Source: Streptomyces caelestis
GTDB taxonomy: Bacteria; Actinomycetota; Actinomycetes; Streptomycetales; Streptomycetaceae
Direction of reading: 5' to 3'
Assembly (NCBI RefSeq): GCF_001279005.1
Contig: NZ_LGCN01000063.1
Location: 94,087 to 158,086 of the forward strand
DNA length: 64,000 nt
The position numbers and the translations under genes were made by a program. Positions 53,410-62,200 of this stretch are shown here, in pieces. The number at the start of each line of letters is the position of its first letter. Positions within the stretch are counted from its first letter, which is position 1. Under the pieces are notes generated by a model, which had not been told where the DNA came from, made no database searches, and was given only the letters and a program-made list of their open reading frames with translations.

Positions 53410-53519
53410 CATTCTGGCCCTACGCGATGATGTTGCACGGGAGCAGGAGTGGAGAATTTGCATGCCCCGACAACCCGGCGAACCTATGCGGTCACAGCAC
53501 TAGACGGGGTCACCGCCAA

Positions 53520-53800
53520 ATGATCGCCGCGGCAACGGACCCACTGGGTCGCCGAGCAGGTGCTGGACTGGTCCGGCCTCCCGTCAACATCCGCGGAGCG
53601 ATGTTCGTAGAGAACCCGTTGATGACCTGGCCTGCACTGGAGCCGTTGAGCAGGGGCGAACAGCGTTTGCCCTTCGGTGACCATCGGCTCGCCCCATCGC
53701 GGGCTACGACGTGGCGGAACTGTGCGTGAAGATCATGGCCGACCCGACCCCGCACATCTCGAAGTCGACCTCAACGGCCCGGGACTGAAGGACATGCACG
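53520..53800 (+). pseudogene. Degenerate NmrA-family gene
   Basis: Pieces in different frames read WVAEQVLDWSGL, then FVENPLMTWPALEPLSRGEQ and LPFGDHRLAP, then GYDVAELCVKIMADPTPH, as in the middle of NmrA-type reductases. Several frameshifts and stops are needed. Its 5' part is cut off by the outer end of the IS630-type element at 53503, suggesting the element landed in this gene. Confidence 0.6.
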
Positions 53801-54040
53801 GCCTTGGAGCGCACGGAGGCAGCGGTGGCACTGCGAGCGGCAGCACGCAGGCGCCCGCACGTCCAGTCGGCAACCGGGGCGGCGGAACCATCCAGGCTCG
53901 ACCTGCTGTCGTTCAGGGTGCCGTTGAGCGTGGCGGTCGAACAGCCGTGAGTACTACTTCCGCAACGACGCGTCGGCTCTTATCGGCCCGAGTTGGAGAC
54001 TCCATGGGCATTTCCCATTCGGCTACCCTTTGATGTGATC
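53801..54040. other. Non-coding stretch before right end of island 1
   Basis: No convincing gene; TTTCCCATTCGGCTACCC and TTTGATGTGATC near 54013-54042 lie directly before the conserved right end. Confidence 0.4.
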
Positions 54041-54272
54041 TATGGCGGCCGGGACGTCGTGCAGGTGACGATGTGCGAGCCGGCGCTCGGAGTGAGCGGC
54101 GCGGACCCGCGCGGGGTGAGCTGATTGCGGCGGCGTGTTCTGCACGGATCAGGAGGGATGGACTGTGTCGGTCGTGACGCTCGTTTGACGTTCTGGGCGC
54201 CCGCACGCGGGACAGCGAGCCGATAAACCGGCTCTGACCTGGAGTTTTCCGAGACCCGCTCGAGCCGACACC
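54041..54272. other. Conserved right-end segment of island 1
   Basis: Similar to 63275-63509 (shared blocks: TATGGCGGCCGG, CCTGTTCTGC/GTGTTCTGC, GTCGTGACGCTCGTTTGACG, GACCTGG..TTTTCCG, GCCGACACC). The motif TGACGCTCGTTTGACGTT is at 54175-54192, 80 bases before copy B of the attachment repeat. Confidence 0.7.
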
Positions 54273-54340
54273 TTCCCGATGACGCATCATGTGGAGTGCG
54301 TGGCGATTCTGGAGCCTGCTGCGAAGGGGCTCTGACCTGC
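54273..54340 (+). repeat. Attachment-like direct repeat, copy B (junction of islands 1 and 2)
   Basis: 68 bases with the same 20-codon reading as the methyltransferase end (FPMTHHVECVAILEPAAKGL, then TGA). Against copy A there are 4 differences, all synonymous. It is the right end of island 1 and the left end of island 2. Confidence 0.88.
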
Positions 54341-54599
54341 GGCTTTCTCGTGTTTTCCAGATGTGGCCGGTGGTGCTCGACCTGTTTCCCGAAGTTCACC
54401 GCGTGGAGCCTGTTGTAGGTGGCCGCCACGTGGCTCACCTGCGGGTTCGCAGCGGGAGCGTGAGTCCGGAACGCTCTGATCGCCTCCGTCGGAGACGGGT
54501 TCGGGAAATGTCTTGACGCTCGTTCGACGCTGTTTCCGACGGAGTGTGAGGTGGTCGTCCTGGGAATCGCACGCCTATGGACGTTCGCCCTGAGCGTCG
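54341..54599. other. Conserved left-end segment of island 2
   Basis: Similar to 45236-45445 over about 215 bases, with TTGACGCTCGTTCGACGCT at 54513-54531, 173 bases after the repeat (170 in island 1). No gene. Confidence 0.7.
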
Positions 54600-55009
54600 G
54601 ACTCGGCGTGTTGTCGTCGCCTGTGCTGCGAAGGCCGGCCAGTGTCCAGGTAGCCAGGAGGGCATGCTCGGCACTCCCGACCGAGATGTTCCCGACGCCT
54701 TCCGCACCGGCCGGTTCCGGCTGCATCACCCGGTACTCGTCGTAGGCGTCGGCAACGGTGCTCGGCCACGCGGGGGCGTACCCGATCTCGCTCAGCCGCT
54801 CTTCGATGTCGTCGTACCGCTGCTTGTCCGCGGCAAGCAGCGGTACGACCCGGCCTGGACGAGGGGCGAAAGCGTGCAGCTCATGCCGTCCACTACGAGG
54901 ACGATGGCCGGTACCGGCCGGCATTCCTCGACGGCCGACGCGGCGGCGGCCCGGACCGGGTCCACGGTCGCGGTCGTGGACCTCCACGCCACCACGTGGC
55001 AGGCCGAAG
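54600..55009 (-). pseudogene. Unrecognised broken gene downstream of cvnD
   Basis: On the minus strand VDPVRAAAASAVEECRPVPA and IVLVVDGM stand in one frame; HAFAPRPGRVVPLLAADKQR, YDDIEERLSEIGYAPAWPS and TVADAYDEYRVMQPEP follow in another. The switch near 54890 indicates a frameshift. I do not recognise the family. It directly follows the conservon, where a fifth gene is often found. Confidence 0.4.
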
Positions 55010-55600
55010 TCAGCCGGTCGCCGCGACCCCGGCTTTGGCGATGAGCATGTCCAGAAGCGAGAGCAGCGCACCGCGCGCGTCGTCACGGAGGCGGGCATCG
55101 AGCAAGTGGATGGGTGTGTTCGGGTCACGCAGATGCAGCGCCGCCCTGATCTCCTCGACGGTGTAGGGCTGTTCGCCGTGGAAACAGTTCGCGGCGACCA
55201 GGAACGGGACCCCTCGGTTCTCGAAGAAGTCGACGGCCGGGAAACTGCGGTCGAGGCGTCGTGTGTCGACAAGGACAATCGCCCCGAGTGCCCCGTTCAG
55301 CAGGTCGTCCCACATGAACCAGAAGCGCTCCTGGCCAGGTGTGCCGAACAGGTAGAGCACGACCTGTGCGTCGGTGAGGGTGATGCGGCCGAAGTCCATC
55401 GCGACGGTGGTGACCGCCTTGGACTCGATGCCGTCGAGGTCGTCGACGCCGACGCCCGCGCTCGTCAGCCGCTCCTCGGTGCGCAACGGCTCGATCTCGG
55501 AGACCGTCTCGATCAGGGTCGTCTTGCCGACGCCGAATCCCCCAGCGATGAGGATCTTGACGGGGTCCGCTTCATGGGCAGGGGCGTCATATCCAGGCAA
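55010..55600 (-). CDS. Conservon GTPase (CvnD type)
   Basis: 196 aa. Small Ras/Arf-like ATP/GTP-binding protein: G1 AGGFGVGKTTLIETVSEIEP, G3 LYLFGTPGQERFWFMWDDLL, then GAIVLVDTRRLDRSFPAVDFFE and FLVAANCF in place of NKxD. In conservons this protein works with a roadblock protein and a histidine-kinase-like protein as a membrane-bound heterotrimeric-G-protein analogue. It overlaps the CvnC gene by 14 bases. Confidence 0.95.
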   Translation of the reverse strand: MPGYDAPAHEADPVKILIAGGFGVGKTTLIETVSEIEPLRTEERLTSAGVGVDDLDGIESKAVTTVAMDFGRITLTDAQVVLYLFGTPGQERFWFMWDDLLNGALGAIVLVDTRRLDRSFPAVDFFENRGVPFLVAANCFHGEQPYTVEEIRAALHLRDPNTPIHLLDARLRDDARGALLSLLDMLIAKAGVAATG

Positions 55601-55958
55601 GGTTGTCCCTAATTTTCATGAGCAGGTGGACATTGGTGGTCTCGGCCCCTTCCAGGGGTGGCCGGTGCTCGATCAGTCCCCGATCCGCGAGTTCGCCGAG
55701 AAGAAGCGTCATGGGAGTGAGGCGGATGTGCATGCGCGCCGCGATCTCGGCGACCGCCATGCCGCCCGGAGGCGAGCACATCGCGAGGATGGCCTGCCAC
55801 TCGCTGGGCAGGCCGCCGTGGCCGTCCGCGACGGCCACCGCCGTGATCGTGGTGTCCATGGTGAGGGCGGTGTGTGCAGCCGCCGTACGTCCATCGGTCA
55901 GCGCGTACAGCCGCGTCCGGCGGTGGCCTCCCTCTCCCGGCCTGGGCTCGTCCGCCAT
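55587..55958 (-). CDS. Conservon DUF742 protein (CvnC type)
   Basis: 123 aa. DUF742 winged-helix-like protein: RRTRLYALTDGRTAAAHTAL, EWQAILAMCSPPGGMAVAEIAARMHIRL and LLLGELADRGLIEHRPP. The stop overlaps cvnD and the start overlaps the end of the roadblock gene by one base. Confidence 0.95.
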   Translation of the reverse strand: MADEPRPGEGGHRRTRLYALTDGRTAAAHTALTMDTTITAVAVADGHGGLPSEWQAILAMCSPPGGMAVAEIAARMHIRLTPMTLLLGELADRGLIEHRPPLEGAETTNVHLLMKIRDNLAWI

Positions 55959-56359
55959 TACGACGGCTGCGCCTGGCCGCGATCAGGCGTGCTCAGCCAC
56001 TCACCGAGCGCCTGGGCGGTGCGCACGGCTTCACCGCCCAGCTCCCCCAGCCGCGCCTTGCGGGAGGTCACCACGATGAGCGTGCTGCCCTCCCCGCACC
56101 CGACGATGCAGAGATAGCAGTCGTCCATCTCGACCAGCTGGCGGATCACCCGGCCGCCGTCGACCTCCCTGGATATCGCCTTCATCGTGGAAGCGATGCC
56201 GGAGGACGCGGCGGCTATGCGCTCCGCCTGGTCCCGTTCCAGCTCGTACGAGCTGAGCTTGATCCCGTCGTTGGACAGGAGCACGGCTCCCTGGATGCCG
56301 GCGATCCTGCTCAGGTTGTTGTCCAGGACGCTGTAGATCATGTCGTTCGTTGTCGTCAT
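55958..56359 (-). CDS. Conservon roadblock/LC7 protein (CvnB type)
   Basis: 133 aa. Roadblock/LC7 domain: IYSVLDNNLSRIAGIQGAVLLSNDGIKLSS, ASSGIASTMKAISREVDGG, DDCYLCIVGCGEGSTLIVVT. It regulates or recruits the partner GTPase. It overlaps the kinase gene by 4 bases. Confidence 0.95.
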   Translation of the reverse strand: MTTTNDMIYSVLDNNLSRIAGIQGAVLLSNDGIKLSSYELERDQAERIAAASSGIASTMKAISREVDGGRVIRQLVEMDDCYLCIVGCGEGSTLIVVTSRKARLGELGGEAVRTAQALGEWLSTPDRGQAQPS

Positions 56360-58731
56360 GGCTGATCCTGTCGGAGTTCTTCTTCCACTGTCTGAGTCCC
56401 GTGTTCGTAGTCCGCCCAGGCGTCGGCCACTTCTTCGGGTGTCGCCGCATCCTGGTGGACGCCGGTCTCCGGTGCGTGCGGCGCGCGGAGCTGCTCGACG
56501 ATGTGAGCCTGTGGGATCCGCTCAGGGAGGGCCGGCTTCGCGTCACCGTTCCGTGTCGGGGAAGGAACCGACGGCTTGCTCTTCACCGGCCGCTCGGGCA
56601 AGCGCTCCGGCGTCCTGCGGGCGGCCGCCCCGGTCCTCGCGTGCAGGACCAGCCCGGGCTTGCGTTCGTCGAACGGGCCCGGTGCCGGGGCGGGCATCGC
56701 CGCCGCGCGCGGCGCCTCCTTTCCCGCCCGGCCCGGTTCGGTCGGCACAAGGAGTTCCTTGGGAAGGATCACCACGGCCGACGTCCCCCCGTACACCGAG
56801 CGGCGCAGCGTCACTGTGGCCCCGAGCTGTTCGGCGATGTGGCCGACCACGAAGAGTCCGAGCCGGTGCGCGTTCTCCGCCAGGACGGAATACGGCGGGG
56901 CCGAGTGCAGACGCCCGTTCATCTCCTCGTAGGTTGCGGCGGTCACCCGAGGCCCGCGGTCCTCGATGTCGACCAACAGCCCGTCCGTCACCAGTTCGGC
57001 ACGGATGACCACCTTCGACTGCGGCGGGGAGAACCGGGTGGCGTTGTCCAGGAGTTCTGCCAGGAGGTGGCTGATCTCGCTGATCACCCGCGGTGCCACG
57101 CTGATCTCGTCCAGGGCCTGGCGCTCGATCCGCCGGAAGTCCTCGACTTCCGCGGCGGCTTCGCGCAGCAGGTCGGCGACGCGCATGGGCTCGGTGTGCG
57201 GATCGGGGATCTCTCCACCTGCCAGGATGAGCAGGTTCTCGATCTGCCGCCGCATGCCCACCGTCAGCTGGTCGGATCGCATCAACCGGGCGAGAAGCTC
57301 CTCGTCGTGCCCGAAGGCGTCCTGCAGTTCGTCGGTGAGGGCCAACTGGCGGCTGACCAGGTTTCCGGTGCGCGAGGCGATGCCCGCGGCGAACATACCG
57401 AAACCCTGACGCTCGGCCGCGAGCCGCGCATGCCCGTCGACGGATACGGAGACGACCCGGGCGAACGCGTCGCTGATACGTCCGACCTCGTCCTGGTCTC
57501 CGCTCACCGCGGGCAGCGCATCGTCGTCGACGGGCTGCCCGCGCTGGAGCCGGGCGACGACATCCGGCAGCGTGTCCTCGGCAATGGCCACCGTACGTTG
57601 GTGCAGACCGCGCAGGCGGCGGAGCACGGAGCGCGTGGTGAGCACGATGACGGCCGCGACGGCGATGACGGCTGCGCCGTTTCCGACGATCAGCCAGATG
57701 ACCTCGTTCTCCAACTGCGTGGCCTTGGCGTCGGCGTGCACGAGCAGTGCTCGCCCCTGTTTCGCGTTGAGCGCGGCAAGGCGCGGCGCGAACTCGTCGT
57801 ACGCGGCCTGCCAGGCGTCAGCTTCCTCGGGCAGCTCGATGCCGGACGCGGTGCTCTGGTGGTCGGAGATGACCACGTCCTCGAGACGGACCTTCGTCTT
57901 CCAGCCGTCCGAGGCGAAGACCTGGTCGTAGGCCGCTTTGTCCTCGGCCGTCAGATACGGCGCGACCCACTCGTCGTACTGGTACCGCTGGGATCCGACG
58001 GAGTTGACGAATTCGGCGAACCCGGAAGGGCTCAGACGCCTGGACGGCCCGGCCATGGCGAGGATGGTGGTCTCGCGTGCCACCATCTCGGACACCGTGA
58101 ACACCGTGACGACCAGACCGCTCTCCTGGATGAGCTCGGCGTCCTCCGCATGGCTGAACTCGTTCTGGTACACCCGGATGATGCGGTCGACGAGGTCGGA
58201 GTAGTAGCCGATCGTCCGATCCGCGTCCCCGCTGCGGGCGTCCGCGCGCTCGCGGAACGCGGCCAGATCCGCGAGGCTGTGCTTCAGCTCCGCGACGTAA
58301 TGATCGTCCTCGCGCCCGGTCGCCGCCAGAGCTCCGTCCGACACCCGGCGGAACTCGTCCGCGGCCCGGTCCGTGGCCGCGCGCTGCTCGCGCAACTCCT
58401 TCTCGGACACGGAGCCGCTCGCCCACCGTGTGGCGGTCATCGTCCGCTCAGCCTGCAGTTCGACCATCAGCCTGGTCAGGGGTACATCGATCCGCTCAGC
58501 GACTGCCACATCAGCGCGCAGTTGCTTTGACTGGTCTACCAGCGGCTGTGCGGTCATGGCCACTTGGGCACTCATCGCCAGAATAGGGACGATGGCCAGC
58601 CAAATGAGCAGCGTGCGCAGGCGCGGAGTACGCCGCCGACGAGTCGCCGGCTGCCCTCGTGTGCCTTCGGGTTCTATGGGAGACATCAATCCTCGGAGAG
58701 CGGGGAACCAGGGGGACGGCCCGACCGCCAA
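56356..58731 (-). CDS. Conservon sensor histidine-kinase-like protein (CvnA type)
   Basis: 791 aa, or 776 aa from the ATG at 58686 (SPIEPEGTRG). TM1 near LLIWLAIVPILAMSAQVAM; a long external nitrate/nitrite-sensing-like (NIT) helical domain (VELQAERTMTATRWASGSVSEKEL); TM2 VIWLIVGNGAAVIAVAAVIVL; HAMP; then a dimer helix with FGMFAAGIASRTGNLVSRQLALTDELQ, no standard H-box, and HATPase NATRFSPP, GLGLFVVGHIAEQLG-like sequence (HRLGLFVVGHIAEQLGA). A Pro-rich tail ends the protein. First gene of the cvnABCD set; the island context makes this an acquired conservon. Confidence 0.93.
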   Translation of the reverse strand: MAVGPSPWFPALRGLMSPIEPEGTRGQPATRRRRTPRLRTLLIWLAIVPILAMSAQVAMTAQPLVDQSKQLRADVAVAERIDVPLTRLMVELQAERTMTATRWASGSVSEKELREQRAATDRAADEFRRVSDGALAATGREDDHYVAELKHSLADLAAFRERADARSGDADRTIGYYSDLVDRIIRVYQNEFSHAEDAELIQESGLVVTVFTVSEMVARETTILAMAGPSRRLSPSGFAEFVNSVGSQRYQYDEWVAPYLTAEDKAAYDQVFASDGWKTKVRLEDVVISDHQSTASGIELPEEADAWQAAYDEFAPRLAALNAKQGRALLVHADAKATQLENEVIWLIVGNGAAVIAVAAVIVLTTRSVLRRLRGLHQRTVAIAEDTLPDVVARLQRGQPVDDDALPAVSGDQDEVGRISDAFARVVSVSVDGHARLAAERQGFGMFAAGIASRTGNLVSRQLALTDELQDAFGHDEELLARLMRSDQLTVGMRRQIENLLILAGGEIPDPHTEPMRVADLLREAAAEVEDFRRIERQALDEISVAPRVISEISHLLAELLDNATRFSPPQSKVVIRAELVTDGLLVDIEDRGPRVTAATYEEMNGRLHSAPPYSVLAENAHRLGLFVVGHIAEQLGATVTLRRSVYGGTSAVVILPKELLVPTEPGRAGKEAPRAAAMPAPAPGPFDERKPGLVLHARTGAAARRTPERLPERPVKSKPSVPSPTRNGDAKPALPERIPQAHIVEQLRAPHAPETGVHQDAATPEEVADAWADYEHGTQTVEEELRQDQP

Positions 58732-58892
58732 GACCGGACGCAGTCCTGGGTTCAGGACGGGGGAAGTCCGGTTCGGCTTTGACGCGACGTAATGTACCGA
58801 TCATAACCAGCCACACCGGAGAAACGGAGAGATGGCTTCCGTTGATCACGTGTGGTAAAGACGACGAAGCGTTGCCCATCGGACATCGGCGT

Positions 58893-59240
58893 TCACCTGA
58901 CGCCCGGGCACAGGCGTGCTCGTGCAGACAGGGCGACCCGCTCTCCCGGCCGCACGTCTTGGACCGACCGGCGAATGGGGCACCTGAGGCGTCGGGTGAC
59001 GGGCCGACCATCCGAGCGGTAGCGGTTCGTCGATCGTCGGATGAGCATGCGGAGCGTGACGAGAGCGGCGGCGAGGCGGGGGCGGAAGTCCACGGCCTCG
59101 CCGCTCTTCTCGGTGCAGCGCCGGAGCTTGGGGTAGTCGTTCATCCACGAGTGGGTGCGCTCGATCCCCCAGCGCTTGCCGGCCTGGATCGGGGCCGGCA
59201 CGCCCTTGCGGGCGATCTCGGCCGTGACCCCCGGCTGGGC
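58893..59240 (-). pseudogene. IS5-family transposase C-terminal fragment
   Basis: On the minus strand PAPIQAGKRWGIERTHSWMN, DYPKLRRCTEKSGEAVDF and LAAALVTLRMLIRRSTNRYR match the C-terminus of IS5-type transposases (catalytic Glu in ERTHSW). The N-terminal two thirds are absent. Confidence 0.8.
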
Positions 59241-59462
59241 TACCGATACACGGAACTCGGTGCTGTCGTAGCCGCGCGGTCGGCCCGGGCGGTCGTGCCG
59301 GTGGCGGCCCGGCCGGCGCGGCCGTGGAGGTTCGGGGTTGCGTGGTCCGCGGCGACCCGGACCCCTGGTCCGGGAGTGCTGGGTTCACGGAAGCGGTGGG
59401 CCGCGTCGTACGCGTACTCGCTGACGTGTACCACGTCGGGCAGAGGGGGCAGGGCCACCTGG

Positions 59463-59750
59463 TCAAGGGCTGGTGATCGCGCGCCCCGGCGGCTTGTCGG
59501 CATCGTGTTCCGGCGGCTGCAGCCGGCGGAGGACGGAACTCTGCGTTTCGATCTCTCGTGCGGAGAGCTTGTCGGTGAAGCGGCCGCGTACCGCGGCGTC
59601 CAGGCCGGGGTGCACGGTGGTGAGGGCCTGGCGTCCGGTGTCGGTGAGGGTGACATCGCCGGCGCGTTCGCGGGTGACGAGTTGGTGCTCGCCCATGCGG
59701 GTGAGCTGGTGGGAGATGCGTGTGCGGTCCCGGCCGAGCCGGCGGCAGAC
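59463..59750 (-). pseudogene. Truncated MarR-family regulator
   Basis: The minus strand reads RRLGRDRTRISHQLTRMGEH then QLVTRERAGDVTLTDTGRQA, LTTVHPGLDAAVRGRFTDKL and SAREIETQSSVLRRLQPPEH, i.e. the recognition helix, wing and C-terminal helices of a MarR regulator. The first 40-50 residues are missing because the other strand carries IS5 sequence from about 59751. Confidence 0.65.
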
Positions 59751-59944
59751 ACCCGGCCTTCGACCGCGAGCTCTACAAGGCCCGCAACGTCGTCGAGCGC
59801 TGCTTCAACCGGCTCAAGCAGTTCCGGGCCATCGCGACCCGCTTCGACGAACTCGCCGTCCGCCACCGGGCCGGACTCCACCTCGCAGCACTCATCCTCT
59901 GGCTCCGCGAACCCAGCCAAGATCATTTGTCAGACAGGTCCTAG
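59751..59944 (+). pseudogene. IS5-family transposase C-terminal fragment (second)
   Basis: HPAFDRELYKARNVVERCFN then RLKQFRAIATRFDELAVRHR and HLAALILWL is the end of another IS5-group transposase. The terminal sequence TTTGTCAGACAGGTCCTAG at 59926-59944 looks like the IS end. Its insertion cut the MarR gene. Confidence 0.75.
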
Positions 59945-60128
59945 ACCATGGGCCAGCCGGGTAATGCTGTGCTGCCCAGCAGGGCCATCGTCCGAGCCGG
60001 CCGCCTATCCGATGGTGGCGAGGACATCCTGGTCTGGGAGCACGTCCACGCTGGTGCGCCACGACCGGTGCCCGTCCACACGGCAGAGCACCCACAGACG
60101 CAGCACCCCGGCCGCCGCCCGGGCCGGA

Positions 60129-61661
60129 CTAGGCGCGTGCGGGAGGCAGGTCGTAGCGGCTGACGGCCAGGTACGTTTCCGGCGTGGCCGCTTCGAGGAG
60201 ACCCTCGTCGCCCTCCAGGTCGAGCTTCGGCTCCTGAGGACGGCGCAGCAGGTCGCTCCAGTCGCTCGTCGCTCCCCGCTCGTAGGCGTCGCGGAGCAGG
60301 GGGCGCAGCCGTGGGCGGGCTTCCTCCTGCCGCTCCCGGAAGATCCGTCGCTGGGTGAGCCGTTGTACTTCCTGGGCTTCGTCGCTGAGCCCGTGGTAGA
60401 GGGCCGGCTGATCCTCGGCGCGCAGTCCCGGGGTGCGCTGGGCGATGGCCAGATCTTCTTCGTGGAGGCGTGCGCAGGCGGCGAACAGCTTTCTGGACAT
60501 GCCGAGGTGGACCTCGGTTCCAGGGATGCGGCAGGTGAGGAAGTCGTCGAGCCCCCGGGAGCGGATCTCGGCGCGCAGGGTGTGCGACTCGATGTGGAGC
60601 GCCGCTCCGCGGGCGTCCGCCCGCATGGCGAGGGTGAGGTCGTCGTTTTCCAGGGGGGTGGTCAGCCCGGAACGCCGGTGGCGGGAAGTGCGGTCGGCCG
60701 GCACCGGCACTGTGCGCAACTGAGAGGCGGGAGCGGAGCGCAGCGCCAGGTAAGCGAGCATCTGGGCACGGGCCGCGCCGATGAGCGCGTCGTCGCTGTC
60801 CCCGAGGTGGTCTTCGAGGTTGCCGGGGCCGACCGCCGCGTCGTCAGCGCCGGATCCGGCCGGGGGGAGGGGCGGCTCGCCGGAGCGCAGGTCATGGTCG
60901 ATCGTGAGGAAGAGGTCGTCTCCGGGCCGCACGGACGCCCCGACCAGGACGATGCGGTGCTTGTATGAGCCGAGGATCTTGCTGCCGGCCTCCAGTTGTG
61001 CCCACCCTTTGCGGAGCGTGCCGACGCCGACGCTGCCGCCCTTGGCCTCGATCAGCCAGTACATCTCTTCCGCCTCGTGCCGTCCCCACAGGTCGGGCAG
61101 CGTCCTCTTCGGGTCCTTGAACGTGTTGCTCAGGGTGGTGATGGGGCCGCCGAGTTCGAGGTGGTGGGTCTGTCCGAGGCCGAGCAGGGAGCGGCAGGCC
61201 CACTCGGTCATCGTCATGCCCAGCCGGTAGGCGGCGGCGTTCTGTGCGGTGCGCTCGGTGCCGTGCTCGTACACCGGGTTCAGGGTCAGGCGCTGGCCCT
61301 TTGCGCCCGGTACGGGGTGTCGGGGTGTGACGGGGTGGGTGCCGAGGTAGGCGTACAGCGGGGAGACCCGGGCGACGAGTTCCCCGTGCGCGTACCGGGG
61401 CTGGTTCTGCAGGTGCGGGGTGACGTCGCGGCCGACCTCGGTGGCGGCCTTGATGATCTCCCGCCACGTGGTGGTCGGGGCGTACCAGCCATTGGTTGCC
61501 GGGAACCCGTCCGACGCGCTCCACGCCTCATGCTTCGCCGTGCGCCACTGCCTCTTGGGCTTGTTCGAGGGTCCGTTACGGAACAGGACCGGCACGTCGA
61601 AGCTGTCGGCGTAGGTGAGCGGCTGCTCGTCGACGATGTGCGCGGGGATCATGAGGATCAC
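60129..61661 (-). CDS. 510-aa protein with probable PD-(D/E)XK nuclease core
   Basis: Starts at GTG 61661 or ATG 61652. No full-length family is recognised. In the middle, TEWACRSLLGLG (Glu153) is followed by LPDLWG (Asp190), WLIEAKGG (Glu206-x-Lys208) and the helix GWAQLEAGSKIL with Gln222. This acidic-helix, D, ExK, Q order is the active-site plan of PD-(D/E)XK enzymes such as Mrr-like nucleases. The rest is soluble and Arg/Asp-rich, with no membrane segment. It stands alone inside island 2. A restriction-type or other nuclease role is inference from the motif and setting. Confidence 0.6.
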   Translation of the reverse strand: MILMIPAHIVDEQPLTYADSFDVPVLFRNGPSNKPKRQWRTAKHEAWSASDGFPATNGWYAPTTTWREIIKAATEVGRDVTPHLQNQPRYAHGELVARVSPLYAYLGTHPVTPRHPVPGAKGQRLTLNPVYEHGTERTAQNAAAYRLGMTMTEWACRSLLGLGQTHHLELGGPITTLSNTFKDPKRTLPDLWGRHEAEEMYWLIEAKGGSVGVGTLRKGWAQLEAGSKILGSYKHRIVLVGASVRPGDDLFLTIDHDLRSGEPPLPPAGSGADDAAVGPGNLEDHLGDSDDALIGAARAQMLAYLALRSAPASQLRTVPVPADRTSRHRRSGLTTPLENDDLTLAMRADARGAALHIESHTLRAEIRSRGLDDFLTCRIPGTEVHLGMSRKLFAACARLHEEDLAIAQRTPGLRAEDQPALYHGLSDEAQEVQRLTQRRIFRERQEEARPRLRPLLRDAYERGATSDWSDLLRRPQEPKLDLEGDEGLLEAATPETYLAVSRYDLPPARA

Positions 61662-62200
61662 TCTGGCACGGGAGAGGACCCTTCCGAATGCCGGGCAGCG
61701 GGTCGCCGATCTGCTTAACTCCCGTCGTCATGGCGCAGTCGCGGTCATGTCCGATGACAACGGGTGTTGTTGGCCTGCCACCCGCCTCACCGCGATGCGC
61801 CGCTCACGGTCGGTCGGGCCAGAAGGTCGACGAAGGCAGCCAGACGGAGGGCAGCTGTACCGCCCGGATCGGTGCGAGAGCGGCTGCTGCAGCGCGAAGG
61901 CCGACTGACCGCCGGATACGGCGTACGGGTATCCGGCGGCGCCTGGCACGCTGACCTGTTCACGCCGGCTTCTCGACGGCCGAGGACATGGAGACCAGCG
62001 TAGAGGGACTCGATGAGGGCCGGTTCCCGTTGATCACCGTGCCGATAGGGTGGCAGCCTGCCCGCCGACTGATTTCTCCCAGGGCACGGCCTGCCCGGTG
62101 TACTTGACGCGGGACAGACCAGCGATGCCCTGTTTTGCTACCTGCTCATTTCTTGGTTCTTGCTCTGATCGATTGCAGGTGTGGTCTCATCCGGACGTGA
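61662..62200. other. Non-coding stretch inside island 2
   Basis: About 540 bases between the nuclease-like gene and the AbiEii-like gene. No convincing gene in any frame. TTCTTGGTTCTTGCTCTGAT near 62152-62171 is an A/T-rich patch. The upstream region of the nuclease-like gene lies at the left. Confidence 0.4.

Larger units (their letters stand above)
50952..53502 (+). mobile_element. IS630-type element with three termini and an NmrA passenger
   Basis: The left end (from 50954) starts GTGCTGTGACCG and is flanked by CTAG; the right end (53490-53503) is its inverted copy GGTCACAGCAC followed by TAG. IS630 elements duplicate the target TA, and TA flanks both outer ends. A second right-type end lies inside at 52389-52399. 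The 25-base block CCGGCGAACCT...GCGGTCACAGCAC occurs at both right ends. The inner unit (50954-52399) is about 1.45 kb, normal for IS630, and the outer one also includes the NmrA gene. Confidence 0.65.

Noticed and set aside
54158..54226. A 22-codon frame with AGGAGGG before its ATG, inside the conserved right end of island 1
   Set aside because: In the homologous segment of island 2 the frame stops after 5 codons, so the peptide is not conserved although the DNA is.
60129..61661. The 510-aa protein as the integrase of island 2
   Set aside because: It has no recombinase motif; its only recognisable site is the nuclease-like D/ExK arrangement.
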